A stretch of DNA of 64,000 bases from Cellulomonas sp. Root930. Its GTDB lineage: Bacteria; Actinomycetota; Actinomycetes; Actinomycetales; Cellulomonadaceae. The stretch is taken from NCBI GenBank assembly GCA_001429255.1, contig LMJI01000001.1:1844310-1908309 (forward strand). The letters run 5' to 3'. How positions within the stretch are numbered: position 1 is the stretch's first letter; the number at the start of each line of letters is the position of its first letter. A model generated the notes under the pieces. It saw nothing but the letters and a program-made list of their open reading frames with translations, did not search any database and had not been told where the DNA came from. Shown here piece after piece: positions 25,302 to 36,917 of this stretch. The translations under genes were made by a program, and so were the position numbers.

Positions 25302-26735
25302 TCAGCCGGCGGTGCAGCTCACCGTGGTCGAGGCGCTCGGCGCGGTGCCGGCACCCACGAAGCCGTACGTGGTGCTCGAGCCGGCGCCGAGGAGCCCGTT
25401 CCACGCGGCGTTCGACACGGTCAGCGCGGTGCCTGACTGCGAGTACGTCCCGGACCAGCCGCTCTGGACGGTGCCGCCGGCGGGCAGCGAGAACGCCGTC
25501 TTCCAGCTGCTGATCATCGCGGTGCCGGCCTTGACGGTGACGGCCGCCTGGTAGCCACCGGGCCAGGTGTTGCTCACCACGAGGGCCGCGGTGCACGTCT
25601 TGCCCGTCGGAGCCGGGGTGGTCGGTGCCGGCGTCGTGGGTGCGGGCGTGGTCGGTGCCGGGGTCGTCGGCGCGGGAGTGGTCGGTGCGGGGGTGGTGGG
25701 GGCCGGGGTCGTCGGCTGGACGCCGCCGTAGACCTTGGCCGTCACGGCCGTCGACTTGATGCCGTTGGTGCCGTTGAAGATCCGCGTCCCCCAGGAGGAC
25801 AGCTGCGCCGGGTTGAAGCCGGTCACCATGTCGAGGTACTCGACGCCGCCGCCGTTGCCGGACCAGGACCAGCCGTAGTAGCCGATGCCGCGCTTGACGG
25901 CCTCGGACATGATCGTGTCCTCGTCGGGGTCGCCGTCGGAGTGCATGTTCCCGAACTCGCCGATGACCAGCGGCAGACCCTTGGCCTTGAAGGCGTCGAG
26001 GTAGGCGTTGATGGTCGTCGCGTTGTTGTAGACGCCGTACATGTGCACGGAGAACAGGACGTTCTTGTCAGGGTCGGACGCGGCCACGGTGGCGGCGTTG
26101 TCGCGCATGATGCCGGCCCAGTCCTGACCCCACGAGGGGGCGTCGATCACGATGTTGTGGTGCAGGCCGGCCGCGCGGAGCTTGGCGATGGCGGCGGAGC
26201 TGGCGGAGGCCCAGGTCGCGTTGGTCGTCGCGTTGTTGCCGAACGGCTCGTTGCCGATGTTGATCTGGACGTAGTCCTCCTGGCCCTGCAGCGCGGACGC
26301 GATGCTGACCCAGTAGTTGGCCGCGGTGTCGAGGGTGACCGCGCCGCTCTGCTCCCCGTAGCCGGTGGTGTCGTGGTTCTCGAGCATGCAGATGAGCTTG
26401 TTGGCCTTGCACTGGCTGATGATGCCGGCCACGTCGGCCGCGTCGTTCTTGGTCCAGCGGTCGCCGCCGGACAGGACGACGCGGAGCGCGTTGGCGCCGG
26501 CGGCGCGGATGGCGGGGATCGCGGTCGGCGTCTGCGAGACGTACCAGGTGTGGGCGTGGCTGACGCCGCGGGCGATGAACGGGGTGCCGTCCTTCTCCAC
26601 GAGCTGGGTGCCGGAGACGTGCAGGCCGGGAGGCGTCGCGGCCTGGGCCGACGTGGAGATCAGCGACGTCGCACCGAGCGCGACGACGGCGGCAGCCAGG
26701 ACGGCGCCGGACAGCAGGGACCTACGAGACCTCAT
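25302..26735 (-). CDS. Secreted GH5 endo-beta-1,4-mannanase with CBM2
   Basis: A 477-residue secreted glycoside hydrolase. A signal peptide occupies about residues 1-32 (cleavage near AQA). The GH5 catalytic domain spans about 35-337 with the acid/base Glu163 in INIGNEPFG and the nucleophile Glu260 in [32 protein letters not shown] and [15 protein letters not shown] closely match actinobacterial GH5_8 mannanases as I recall them, so mannan is a likelier substrate than cellulose. A linker of seven TTPAP repeats (342-376) leads to a C-terminal CBM2 domain (381-477) with the usual terminal Cys pair and surface Trp residues, which binds cellulose or xylan. The ATG at 26735 has AGGAAG upstream. 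Confidence 0.92.
   Translation of the reverse strand: MRSRRSLLSGAVLAAAVVALGATSLISTSAQAATPPGLHVSGTQLVEKDGTPFIARGVSHAHTWYVSQTPTAIPAIRAAGANALRVVLSGGDRWTKNDAADVAGIISQCKANKLICMLENHDTTGYGEQSGAVTLDTAANYWVSIASALQGQEDYVQINIGNEPFGNNATTNATWASASSAAIAKLRAAGLHHNIVIDAPSWGQDWAGIMRDNAATVAASDPDKNVLFSVHMYGVYNNATTINAYLDAFKAKGLPLVIGEFGNMHSDGDPDEDTIMSEAVKRGIGYYGWSWSGNGGGVEYLDMVTGFNPAQLSSWGTRIFNGTNGIKSTAVTAKVYGGVQPTTPAPTTPAPTTPAPTTPAPTTPAPTTPAPTTPAPTGKTCTAALVVSNTWPGGYQAAVTVKAGTAMISSWKTAFSLPAGGTVQSGWSGTYSQSGTALTVSNAAWNGLLGAGSSTTYGFVGAGTAPSASTTVSCTAG
25608..25712 (-). repeat. Seven 15-bp tandem repeats encoding the TTPAP linker
   Basis: The 105-bp segment consists of seven degenerate 15-bp units, each coding Thr-Thr-Pro-Ala-Pro. 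The units differ mainly at third codon positions. Such arrays lengthen and shorten by slippage, so linker length may vary between strains. Confidence 0.85.
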
Positions 26736-26794
26736 GGGACTTCCTCGTTCCGTGGGCATCTGGGGACCGCGCAGCGGGCGGTCGACGTGTGGAT

Positions 26795-26836
26795 GCACCC
26801 GCCCGCCGTTCCGCCGGCCGGCCGGCGGGCGGGTGC
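26795..26836 (-). terminator. Hairpin terminator after the esterase gene
   Basis: A 14-bp inverted repeat (GCACCCGCCCGCCG at 26795-26808 and its complement at 26823-26836) with a 14-nt loop lies between the esterase stop and the mannanase start, both read on the minus strand. It implies the mannanase has its own promoter in the remaining 59 bp. Confidence 0.75.
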
Positions 26837-26884
26837 GTGGTCACACAACCAGGTCGGGGAGGCGCTCTCCATCGCCTAAACGCT

Positions 26885-27997
26885 TCACGGCATGTGCGCG
26901 GACGCGAACACCAGTCCGTAGGGGATCGCGACCCGCGCCATGGTCCAGGTGTGCCGCTGCCCGGGCTCCTCGCGCTGGAGCACGTCCTGCCCCCGCGCCG
27001 CCAGGCTCTCGGCGATCGCGGTGCCGTCCCGCCGGGGCTGGCCGTGCTCGCGACCGGCGATGTCGACGAAGAGCGCGACGTCGTGCGGGAGGGGGATCGT
27101 GGGCGCGTAGCCCAGGACGTCGTGCTCGTCCCACTCGGCCTCCGTCGCGAGCATCGCCCGACCGCCCGCGCCGGGGTCGCCGTACGGCTCGATCGCCAGG
27201 ATCGTGCCGTACAGCTCGGGGTGCCGCAGGCCCTGGTCCAGCGCGCAGAAGCCGCCCGCCGAGAAGCCGCCGACCGTGCGGTGCTGCCAGTCCGCCGCGG
27301 TCCGGTACGCCCCGTCGACCCACGGGATCACCGTGTCGGTCAGATAGGTCTCGACCTGCGACCCGCCTGTCGTCGAGTCGAGGCACTCGGTGTCGGCCGC
27401 GCCGGGTCCGGTGCCGTTGACGTCCACGCCGACGACGATCATCGGCTGCACCAGCCCGTGCGCGAGCAGCACGTCCATCGCGTGCGGGACGTCGCCGGCC
27501 GCGAACCAGTCGCCGCTCGCGCCGGGCGTGCCGTGCACGAGATAGACGACCGGGTACCGGGTCGACCCGTCCGGATACCCCGGGGGCGTGTAGACCCAGG
27601 TGAGGCTGTCGTCCGGCATGCGGTCGGCTGCGGGTGCCGGGATCTGCACGGACTCGACCCCGCCGTCGTGCGTGCCTGCGGCGTGCGCCTCGGGGGCCTG
27701 GCCGATCCCCCGGCTCGCCAGGGCCACGCGGGCGGCAGCCACGTCGGGCGCGTAGCCCACGACGATGTTCGCCACGAACAGGGCCGCGAGCGCGACGGCG
27801 AGGCCGGCGGCCGTCCACTGCGGCCACGCGCGCCGGTGCCCGGCGCGCCGACGGACCGCCCAGAGCACCGCGAGGACCGCGAGCAGCAGCAGCGCGACCA
27901 CGGTCCACCACGAGCTGAGCCAGTCCCCGCCGGCCCCCAGCTCCTCGAGCACGTCGGCGGGGAGGTGGCTGCCGGGTGGATCCTGCGCACGGACCAT
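26885..27997 (-). CDS. Membrane-anchored esterase (esterase D/PF00756 type)
   Basis: A 370-residue protein with two N-terminal membrane helices (about residues 29-47 and 60-82) and an extracellular alpha/beta-hydrolase domain. The nucleophile Ser is in VGGFSAGGFCAL, the oxyanion region in VVYLVHGTPG, and the catalytic His in GQRHTWTMAR near the C terminus. It resembles the esterase family that includes mycolyltransferase- and feruloyl-esterase-like enzymes. The ATG at 27997 has an excellent GAGGAGG site. Its closeness to the secreted mannanase would allow a role in removing ester groups from plant polysaccharide, but the gene pair is separated by a terminator and this is only an inference. 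Confidence 0.82.
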   Translation of the reverse strand: MVRAQDPPGSHLPADVLEELGAGGDWLSSWWTVVALLLLAVLAVLWAVRRRAGHRRAWPQWTAAGLAVALAALFVANIVVGYAPDVAAARVALASRGIGQAPEAHAAGTHDGGVESVQIPAPAADRMPDDSLTWVYTPPGYPDGSTRYPVVYLVHGTPGASGDWFAAGDVPHAMDVLLAHGLVQPMIVVGVDVNGTGPGAADTECLDSTTGGSQVETYLTDTVIPWVDGAYRTAADWQHRTVGGFSAGGFCALDQGLRHPELYGTILAIEPYGDPGAGGRAMLATEAEWDEHDVLGYAPTIPLPHDVALFVDIAGREHGQPRRDGTAIAESLAARGQDVLQREEPGQRHTWTMARVAIPYGLVFASAHMP

Positions 27998-28076
27998 CGG
28001 CTCCTCCTCGCCCGGGTGGGACGGGACCAGCCTGACACCCTCCCGCCGGGTGGGACGCGGCGGGCACACTGGACCG

Positions 28077-29765
28077 ATGACGGCCAGCAGCCCGCTCGTG
28101 CCTCGCTCCGCACGGTCGGCCATCGAGGAGCAGCGCCGTAGGAGCCGGGTCCGGGTGGTCGCCTCGCGCGTCGTGCTCGTCCTCGCGATCCTCGGGCTGC
28201 TGTCGGCGGTGGTGCACCCGCTCTGGAAGCGCATGGGCTTCGTCCGCGACCTCGTGCCCGGCCTGGTCGAGCACACGGCCCGGCCGACGCTCGTGCTCGT
28301 GTCCGTCGTCCTGCTGCTCACCGCCCGCGGCCTGCGGCGGGGGCACCGGCTCGCGTGGGTTGCGACGATCGTGGCCCTCGCGATCTCGGCGGCGCTGCAC
28401 CTGGCGAAGGGCCCGGACATTCTGGCGGCGGTCGTCGTGGCGGTGTGCGCCGGCTGGCTGGCGTCCCGCGGCACCGCGTTCCCGGTCCTCCCCACGCGGC
28501 ACGCGGTCCGGCAGGCGGTCGTCGGGCTGGTCGTCGCCGCCGCGTGCGTCGTCGCCGTGCTGGCGGGGCTCGTGGTCTGGGTGGTCGTCGCGGACCCCTC
28601 CGACGCCGACATCGAACGGCTCGGGCGGTTCCTGGCGCCGGTCACCTACCTGCTGGCCGTCGGCGGCCTCGCGGCCCTGCTCTGGTCGCTCCTGTCGCCG
28701 CGCCGCCCGCACCGGCTGAGCCCCCGAGACCACCTGGACGAGCGGGAGCGCGCGCGCCTCGTGGTGCAGCAGCACGGCGGCGGCACCCTCGACTACTTCG
28801 CGCTCCGCGACGACAAGGACTGGTTCTTCACCGGGCGGTCCGTGGTGGCGCACTCGGTGCGCGGCGGGGTGTGCCTGGTGTCGCCCGACCCCATCGGGCC
28901 GGCCGAGGAGAAGGTGCTCGCGTGGGCGGAGTTCCTCGACCACGCCGACGACTTCGGGTGGTCGGTGGCCGTCATCGGCGCGGCGGCCGACTGGCTCCCC
29001 GAGTACGAGTCCAGCGGGCTGCGCACCGTGTACCTGGGCGACGAGGCCATCGTCGACTGCCCGACGTTCACGCTCGAGGGGCGCTCCCACAAGTCGCTGC
29101 GCCAGGCGGTGAACCGGATCGCGCGCGCGGGCTACGTCACCACCTTCCACGACCCCGCGACGCTCGACGGCGAGCTCCGGGCGATGATCGAGGCGATGAG
29201 CGACGAGTCCCGGCAGGGCGACGTCGAACGGGGCTTCTCGATGACGCTCTCCCGGCTGTTCCAGCCCGCCGACACCGGCCTGATGCTCTCCGTCACTCGG
29301 GACCCGTCGGGCCGGGTCGACGCCTTCTGCCAGTGGGTCCCGGCGACCGACATCGGCGGCTGGTCGCTCGACGTGATGCGCCGCCGCACCGACACGGAGG
29401 GGCTGCCGAACGGGCTCATCGACGCCACGATCGTCTCGACCATCGCTCACCTCGCCGGTCGCGGTGAACGCGGGCTCGGCCTCAACTTCGCGATGATGCG
29501 CGAGGTGCTCGAGGGTGACCCGCAGGCCGGCTCGCGCATGGACGCCCTGGCCCGACCGATCCTGCAGCGGCTCTCGCAGGGCACGCAGATGGGCACGCTC
29601 AGCACCTTCAACGAGAAGTTCGACCCCGGCTGGGTACCGCGGTACGTGGTGCTCGACTCGGTCGAGTTCGTCGCCACGCAGGCGCTGGTCCTCGCGGGCG
29701 CCGAGGGGGTGACGGAGATCCCGGTGATCGGGCGGTTCCTCGGTTCGATCGGGGCAGCGCCGTGA
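28077..29765 (+). CDS. MprF-type aminoacyl-phosphatidylglycerol synthase (no flippase domain)
   Basis: A 562-residue membrane protein. Six helices occupy about residues 28-210, then comes a cytosolic DUF2156/LPG-synthase C-terminal domain (about 225-550) with tandem GNAT-like folds; characteristic stretches are DKDWFFTGRSVVAHSVRGG, FTLEGRSHKSLRQAVNR and GTLSTFNEKFDPGWVPRYVV. Such enzymes move lysine or alanine from tRNA to phosphatidylglycerol and protect against cationic peptides. Full MprF has about 14 helices; the N-terminal flippase half is missing here. The ATG at 28077 follows CACACT by 6 nt, suggesting a leaderless message. The stop overlaps the next gene. Confidence 0.85.
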   Translation: MTASSPLVPRSARSAIEEQRRRSRVRVVASRVVLVLAILGLLSAVVHPLWKRMGFVRDLVPGLVEHTARPTLVLVSVVLLLTARGLRRGHRLAWVATIVALAISAALHLAKGPDILAAVVVAVCAGWLASRGTAFPVLPTRHAVRQAVVGLVVAAACVVAVLAGLVVWVVVADPSDADIERLGRFLAPVTYLLAVGGLAALLWSLLSPRRPHRLSPRDHLDERERARLVVQQHGGGTLDYFALRDDKDWFFTGRSVVAHSVRGGVCLVSPDPIGPAEEKVLAWAEFLDHADDFGWSVAVIGAAADWLPEYESSGLRTVYLGDEAIVDCPTFTLEGRSHKSLRQAVNRIARAGYVTTFHDPATLDGELRAMIEAMSDESRQGDVERGFSMTLSRLFQPADTGLMLSVTRDPSGRVDAFCQWVPATDIGGWSLDVMRRRTDTEGLPNGLIDATIVSTIAHLAGRGERGLGLNFAMMREVLEGDPQAGSRMDALARPILQRLSQGTQMGTLSTFNEKFDPGWVPRYVVLDSVEFVATQALVLAGAEGVTEIPVIGRFLGSIGAAP

Positions 29766-30595
29766 GCAGTGCCGTGCTCGCGGTGCTCGCGGCCTCCGGC
29801 GCGTCCGTCGGCTACGGCGTGAGCACGATCATGCAGGCCGTGGCCACGCGGCGGACCGCGGGGCTGGCCGTGGTCGCGCAGCCGCTGGTCATCGCCGCGT
29901 TCGCCGTCGACGGGCTGGCGTGGCTGCTGTCCCTCGTCGCGTTGGACCGGCTGCCGCTGTTCGTCGTGCAGGCGATCATCGCGTCGTCGCTCGTGGTCGT
30001 GGTGGTGCTCGAGCGGCTCGTCCTGGGCACCCGGATGCGACCGATCGACCGGGTGGCCGTCGCGGTCGTCGTGGGCGCGCTCGTCCTGGTGTCGCTGTCC
30101 GGCGGCGACCAGCCCGCGGTGGCCCCGCCCGACGGGTTCGTGCCCGTGATGCTGGTGTCCGCCGGCCTCCTCGCGGCGGTCTTCGTGCTGGCCTACCGGC
30201 GGGGTCACCCGCTCCTGCTCGCGACGATCGCCGGGCTCGGCTACTCGGTCGCGGCGATCGCCGCCCGGGCCGCGCACGCGTCGGGTGGCCTGCTCGACAC
30301 CGTCCTGCAGCCGCTCGCGCTCGTCATCGTCGTGTCGGGCGTCGTCGCCGCGCTGGCCTACCTGCGGGCGCTCGAGAAGGGGCCGGTCGGGTCGGCCGCC
30401 GCCACGGTGTCCGTGCTGGAGGTCGTCGTGCCGGGGATCGTCGGCATGGTCGTGCTGGGGGACGTGGTCCGCCACGGGTGGGAGGCCGCGGCCGTCGTCG
30501 GAACCGCCGCGGCGCTCGCCGGGTGCATCGCCCTCGCGACGAGCCCGGCGAACGCCGCGGCGGAGGCCGTCAGTCCCGTCAGTCCTCGTCCGTGA
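29762..30595 (+). CDS. DMT superfamily (EamA-like) transporter
   Basis: A 277-residue protein with about nine or ten short membrane helices and the internal duplication of the drug/metabolite transporter fold; QAIIASSLVVVVVLERLVLG and LRALEKGPVGSAAATVSVLE are the typical ends of the two halves. The GTG start overlaps the stop of the MprF-type synthase (GTGA), so both are translated together. This coupling, and the absence of the flippase half in the synthase, suggest that the transporter moves aminoacylated lipid or a related compound, but the family also exports amino acids and metabolites. Confidence 0.82.
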   Translation: MSSAVLAVLAASGASVGYGVSTIMQAVATRRTAGLAVVAQPLVIAAFAVDGLAWLLSLVALDRLPLFVVQAIIASSLVVVVVLERLVLGTRMRPIDRVAVAVVVGALVLVSLSGGDQPAVAPPDGFVPVMLVSAGLLAAVFVLAYRRGHPLLLATIAGLGYSVAAIAARAAHASGGLLDTVLQPLALVIVVSGVVAALAYLRALEKGPVGSAAATVSVLEVVVPGIVGMVVLGDVVRHGWEAAAVVGTAAALAGCIALATSPANAAAEAVSPVSPRP

Positions 30596-30625
30596 TGTCG
30601 ACCTGAGCCTGCGCTCCGCTGCGGC

Positions 30626-32626
<2,001 letters not shown>

Positions 32627-32718
32627 GAGGACCACCTCCTGTGCAGCGACGTCGATGCAGGTGGACCGGGGTCCGGGAACGCACTCTAGCCGGAGACCGG
32701 CGCGCCCACGCCCCCGGG

Positions 32719-33717
32719 TCAGGGGCGGTGGCGCTCGCGGAACTCCCCGAGGTGGACCCCGCGACGGCGCGCAGCAGCCGCGACGAGCCCCGCCAGCAGC
32801 AGCAGGAACCCGACGGCGAGCGTCATCCCCGAGGTGCCCGCCACAGTCACCTGCGTGACCGTCACCCGCCAGCCCGACGACGTGAGGAGGTTGAGCGTCT
32901 GCTCGCGGGCGATCGACGGCAGGTACAGGTAGACGATGCCGGCGAGCGTGAGCACGGTGCCCGCCGTGATCGGGACCGACGGCGTCCAGAGCCCGAGCAG
33001 CAGGACCGCGCCGAGCAGCAGCACGCCGAGCGTGACGAGCACGATGCCGAGCACCTCGGTCGAGGCGTCCCAGCCGTCCACCTGCGCCTGCAGGATCCGC
33101 GACTCGCCCAGCAGCAGCACGCCGGCACCGACGGGTCCGAGGATCAGGCCGACCAGCACGCCGAGGATGTGGGAGCCGACCGTCGTGCTGCGCGGGGCGT
33201 TCGGGTCGGGGAAGAGGTGGTCGTCGCCGGCCGCGGCGGGGGTCGCGGCGGCGAACCCGGCAGGTGCGGCCGCGGGCGCGGGGGCTGGCGGCTCCGGGGT
33301 GGCGGCCTCGACGGGCGCGGCGGCCTCGACGGGCGGCGTGGGGGTGACGGGCGGCGTGGCCGGGGTGACGACCGGGTCCGGAGCGGGCTCGTCGGGCGGC
33401 GTGGGTGCCGGCCGGACGACCGCGTGCCGGCCGGTGTCGAGGCTCGCCTCCGGGGTGGTGCGTGCTGCGGCTGGGGGGGTCTCGGTGCTCGCAGGAAGCT
33501 CGGCCTCGGGCGTCCCGGCGACCGGCTCCACGGCGGGCTCGGTGGCCGGCTCGGGCTCGGGCTCCGTCGCCGCGGGCGGGTCGAGGGTCTCGACGGTCGG
33601 TGCGACCTCGTGGGCCGGGGAGTCGTCGGCGCCCGGCGTCGTCTGCTCGATCGCGGTGTCCGTCTCGTCGGGACGGTCGGTCGCGCCGCCGGGGCGGTGC
33701 GGGTCGGAGGTGCTCAT
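32719..33717 (-). CDS. Membrane protein with a long Pro/Ala/Glu-rich N-terminal tail
   Basis: A 332-residue protein. Residues 1 to about 175 are low-complexity Pro, Ala, Thr and Glu with repeated 'EPEPEPA' and 'PPVEAAAP' stretches and are probably disordered in the cytosol. Four hydrophobic helices follow at about residues 183-202, 222-244, 249-268 and 294-314, ending with a basic tail. I recognise no family. The ATG at 33717 has GAGGAG 6 nt upstream. It follows the formate/nitrite channel gene by 55 bp on the same strand and could be cotranscribed with it. Confidence 0.7.
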   Translation of the reverse strand: MSTSDPHRPGGATDRPDETDTAIEQTTPGADDSPAHEVAPTVETLDPPAATEPEPEPATEPAVEPVAGTPEAELPASTETPPAAARTTPEASLDTGRHAVVRPAPTPPDEPAPDPVVTPATPPVTPTPPVEAAAPVEAATPEPPAPAPAAAPAGFAAATPAAAGDDHLFPDPNAPRSTTVGSHILGVLVGLILGPVGAGVLLLGESRILQAQVDGWDASTEVLGIVLVTLGVLLLGAVLLLGLWTPSVPITAGTVLTLAGIVYLYLPSIAREQTLNLLTSSGWRVTVTQVTVAGTSGMTLAVGFLLLLAGLVAAAARRRGVHLGEFRERHRP

Positions 33718-33772
33718 GCGTGCTCCTCGAAGCTGGCCACTCGGGCGGCGTCGGGCGGCGCCGCTGTTCGAG

Positions 33773-34618
33773 TCACCGTATTGCCAGCGGCTCCCGGTCG
33801 CTGTGCAGCGCGCTGGTGTCGGGCGCGGTCGGCTGCGCGAGGGAGGGGCGCGGCCGGCTGCCGTAGGCGTACGCGGCCCCGACCAGGATCCCGCCGCCGA
33901 TCAGGTTGCCGAGCCCCACGAGGGCGATGTTCCGGGCCATCTCGGCGACCGTCGCACCCGGCAGGCTGCCGTACAGGCCGAGCGAGAACGTGGTCATGTT
34001 GGCGACCACGTGCTCGAAGCCGGACGTGATGAACACCATGACGCACGCGAAGATCACGGCGATCCGCGCCCCCTCGCTGCGCAGCCGCGCCGCGCACCAG
34101 ATGGCCAGGCAGACCATCACGTTGCAGAGGATCCCGCGGACCAGCAGCTGCACCGACGTCTCGTGGGCCTTGTGCTCCACCATGCTCGCCAGGACCGCCC
34201 CGCCGGCCGTGCCGGGGGCCAGGACGCCGGAGACGTGCACGAGGAACGCGAAGACCATGGCGCCCACCAGGTTGCCGGCCATGCAGGCCAGCAGGATCAC
34301 GGCGGCGCGTCCCCAGCTGATCGCGCGCCGGATCGCCCCCTGCGTGAGGATCATCATCGCCGAGGTGGCCAGCTCGCCCCCGGCCACCACCACGATCGTC
34401 AGCGCGACGCCGAACACCAGGCCCTGCACGAGCGGCGTGAACGGGGACTCCGCGACGAACAGCGGACCGCCCGCGGTGGCCATGATGAGGACGCCGATGC
34501 CGATGTAGGCGCCGGCCAGCATGGTGCGCACGAGGTACACCCCCGGCGTCGCCATCAGCTCGACCTTGTGGTGGGCGGCGACCGCCTGGGCGTCGACCGC
34601 GTCGGGGATGCTCAGCAC
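33773..34618 (-). CDS. Formate/nitrite transporter family channel
   Basis: A 281-residue protein with six membrane helices of the FocA/NirC family. Typical elements are KVELMATPGVYLVRTMLAG in the first helix, the broken helices around AGGELATSAMMILTQG, the Leu/Asn-rich NLVGAMVF, and GFEHVVANMT, which holds the central pore histidine. It conducts formate, nitrite or similar small anions across the membrane. The GTG start at 34618 has no ribosome site; GACCAT lies 6 nt upstream. With an anaerobic ribonucleotide reductase also present in the window, formate handling during oxygen limitation is plausible. Confidence 0.9.
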   Translation of the reverse strand: MLSIPDAVDAQAVAAHHKVELMATPGVYLVRTMLAGAYIGIGVLIMATAGGPLFVAESPFTPLVQGLVFGVALTIVVVAGGELATSAMMILTQGAIRRAISWGRAAVILLACMAGNLVGAMVFAFLVHVSGVLAPGTAGGAVLASMVEHKAHETSVQLLVRGILCNVMVCLAIWCAARLRSEGARIAVIFACVMVFITSGFEHVVANMTTFSLGLYGSLPGATVAEMARNIALVGLGNLIGGGILVGAAYAYGSRPRPSLAQPTAPDTSALHSDREPLAIR

Positions 34619-34707
34619 CCGTCCATGGTCGCGCGGCGTCGTCGACGTGATGGGGGTCCTAGGGCCCGGGGGGAATCGAGGGCGGCCGTCGTCGGTTGCG
34701 ACCGCAC

Positions 34708-35778
34708 GTGACCCTTCTCTTCTCGCCGCTCACCCTCCGGGGGACCACCTTCGCCAACCGTGCCTGGCTGGCGCCGATGTGCCAGTACTCGGCCGTCGAC
34801 GGCAGCCCCAACGACTGGCACCTGGTCCACCTGGGCTCGCGGGCGTCGGGTGGGTTCGGGCTGCTGATCGCCGAGGCGACCGCGGTGGTGCCCGAGGGGC
34901 GCATCTCGCCGGAGGACACCGGGCTGTGGCACGACCTGCACGTCGCCGAGTGGCGCCGGATCACCGACTTCGTGCACGAGCGGGGCACGCTGATCGGCGT
35001 GCAGCTGGCGCACGCGGGCCGCAAGGCGTCGACGTTCTCGCCGTTCTCCGAGGGGCGCGGCTCCGTGCCGGCAGACCAGGGCGGTTGGGCCACCGTCGGC
35101 CCGTCGGCGGCGGCCTTCCCGGGCCTGGCGACGCCGCACGCGCTGACCCTCGACGAGATCGCCCGCATCCCCGCGGCGTTCGCCGACGCCGCCCGCCGGG
35201 CCGACGACGCCGGCTTCGACGTGGTCGAGCTGCACGCCGCGCACGGCTACCTGCTGCACCAGTTCCTCTCGCCGCTGTCCAACGACCGCGACGACGAGTA
35301 CGGCGGCTCGCTCGAGAACCGCGCCCGGCTGCTCGTGGAGACCGCCGACGCCGTGCGCGCGGCGTGGCCCGACGACAAGCCCCTGTTCGTCCGGCTGTCC
35401 GCGACCGACTGGGTCGAGGGCGGCCTCGCGGTCGACGAGGTGGCGCAGGTGGCCAAGGAGCTGGGCGGCCACGGCGTCGACCTGGTGGACGTGTCCACCG
35501 GGGGCAACGCGCCCGCGTCGATCCCCGTCGGGCCCGGCTACCAGGTGCCCGCCGCGCGCGAGGTGCGCGAGACGTCCGGGCTGCCGGTCGCCGCGGTCGG
35601 CCTGCTGACCGACCCGGCGCAGGCGGAGGCCGTGCTGGCCGACGGGTCCGCCGACGCGGTCCTGCTGGGGCGCGAGGGCCTGCGGGACCCGTTCTGGCCG
35701 CTGCGTGCCGCGCACGAGCTCGGTGCGGCGGACGTCGAGGCCTGGCAGCCCCAGTACCGCCGGGCCACCTGGGCCTAG
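34708..35778 (+). CDS. Old yellow enzyme (YqjM-like NADH:flavin oxidoreductase)
   Basis: A 356-residue FMN enzyme of the OYE family reducing activated C=C bonds. It belongs to the YqjM/thermophilic-like class because the N terminus has [13 protein letters not shown] with the flavin-tuning Cys, [10 protein letters not shown], and the substrate motif [32 protein letters not shown] and the phosphate-binding [13 protein letters not shown] complete the barrel. The GTG at 34708 was chosen over a TTG 12 nt upstream because it begins directly with [11 protein letters not shown]. Its stop TAG overlaps the hutI stop in a shared CTAG. Confidence 0.93.
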   Translation: MTLLFSPLTLRGTTFANRAWLAPMCQYSAVDGSPNDWHLVHLGSRASGGFGLLIAEATAVVPEGRISPEDTGLWHDLHVAEWRRITDFVHERGTLIGVQLAHAGRKASTFSPFSEGRGSVPADQGGWATVGPSAAAFPGLATPHALTLDEIARIPAAFADAARRADDAGFDVVELHAAHGYLLHQFLSPLSNDRDDEYGGSLENRARLLVETADAVRAAWPDDKPLFVRLSATDWVEGGLAVDEVAQVAKELGGHGVDLVDVSTGGNAPASIPVGPGYQVPAAREVRETSGLPVAAVGLLTDPAQAEAVLADGSADAVLLGREGLRDPFWPLRAAHELGAADVEAWQPQYRRATWA

Positions 35779-36917
35779 AGGGTCAGCGCCCTGGCGATCG
35801 GCACTCCCGGTCGGTAGGCCAGGTGCCGGTAGCTCGGGGCGTCGAGCACGGCGAGGTCCGCGCGGGCACCGACCCGCAGGTGGCCGACGTCGTCGCGGAG
35901 CAGGGCGTGCGCGCCGCCGAGCGTCGCGGCCCGGACCGCCTCGGCGACCGTCATCCGCATCTCGCGGACGGCGAGCGCGATCATCAGCGGCATCGACGTG
36001 GAGTAGCACGTGCCGGGGTTGCAGTCGCTGGCCAGCGCCACCTCGACGCCCGCGTCGAGCATGCGGCGGGCCTCGGGGTACGGCGACCGGGTGGAGAACT
36101 CCACGCCGGGCAGCAGCGTGGCGACCGTGCGCGAGTCGGCGAGGGCCGCGACGTCGGCGTTCGACAGATAGGTGCAGTGGTCGACGCTCGCGGCACCGAG
36201 CTCGAGGGCGAGCTGGACCCCGGGGCCGGGCGCCAGCTGGTTGGCGTGCACCCGCAGGCGCAGGCCCGCCGCCCGTGCGGCGACGAGCACCTCGCGGGCC
36301 TCGTCACCGTCGAACGCGAGGGGGCTGGCCGGCTCGCAGAACACGTCGGCCCACCGGGCGTGCGGCGCGCAGGCCTCGAGCATGGGCCCAGTCACCAGGG
36401 CGAGGTACTCGGCACGGTCGAGGCCGGGCGGAACGACGTGCGCGCCCAGGAACGTCGTCTCCGGCGTGACCTCGCCGGCCAGGCGGAGCAGGCGCACCTC
36501 CGTCTCGACGTCGAGGCCGTACCCGCTCTTGATCTCCAGGGTCGTCGTGCCCTGGCCGCGAGCCTCGTCGACCAGGCCCCGCAGGCGCGCGCGGAGCTGG
36601 TTCTCGGACGTCGCGCGCGTGGTCGCGACGGTCGTCATGATGCCGCCGCCTGTGTAGATCGTGCCCGCCATGCGAGCCTCGAACTCGGCCGACCGGTCAC
36701 CGCCGAACACCAGGTGCGTGTGGGAGTCGACGAACCCCGGGACCACCGCGGCGCCGGCCAGGTCGGTGCGACGGTCGGCGTCGGGGGCGTCCGCGGCCGG
36801 ACCGACCCAGGCGACCCGACCGTCCTCGGCCACCAGTGCGGCGTCGAGCAGGGGGCCGCCGAAGCGGTCGTCGTGCGTGGTCAGCTCACCGATGCCGGTG
36901 ACCAGGTGCGACGTCAT
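35775..36917 (-). CDS. hutI: Imidazolonepropionase
   Basis: A 380-residue amidohydrolase that opens imidazolonepropionate to N-formimidoyl-glutamate, the third step of histidine degradation. The metal ligands are in [12 protein letters not shown], the substrate Arg/Tyr region in [10 protein letters not shown], and later His residues in LGAHVVPPG and [19 protein letters not shown] carries the catalytic Asp. The ATG at 36917 has GGAGGAG upstream and overlaps the hutF stop (ATGA). It is the last gene of the hut operon and its stop overlaps that of the convergent old yellow enzyme. Confidence 0.95.
   Translation of the reverse strand: MTSHLVTGIGELTTHDDRFGGPLLDAALVAEDGRVAWVGPAADAPDADRRTDLAGAAVVPGFVDSHTHLVFGGDRSAEFEARMAGTIYTGGGIMTTVATTRATSENQLRARLRGLVDEARGQGTTTLEIKSGYGLDVETEVRLLRLAGEVTPETTFLGAHVVPPGLDRAEYLALVTGPMLEACAPHARWADVFCEPASPLAFDGDEAREVLVAARAAGLRLRVHANQLAPGPGVQLALELGAASVDHCTYLSNADVAALADSRTVATLLPGVEFSTRSPYPEARRMLDAGVEVALASDCNPGTCYSTSMPLMIALAVREMRMTVAEAVRAATLGGAHALLRDDVGHLRVGARADLAVLDAPSYRHLAYRPGVPIARALTL

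Noticed and set aside
25608..25712. The 15-bp repeat array as a CRISPR-like or regulatory array.
   Set aside because: There are no spacers, the period is 15 bp in frame, and it encodes the Thr-Pro linker of the mannanase.
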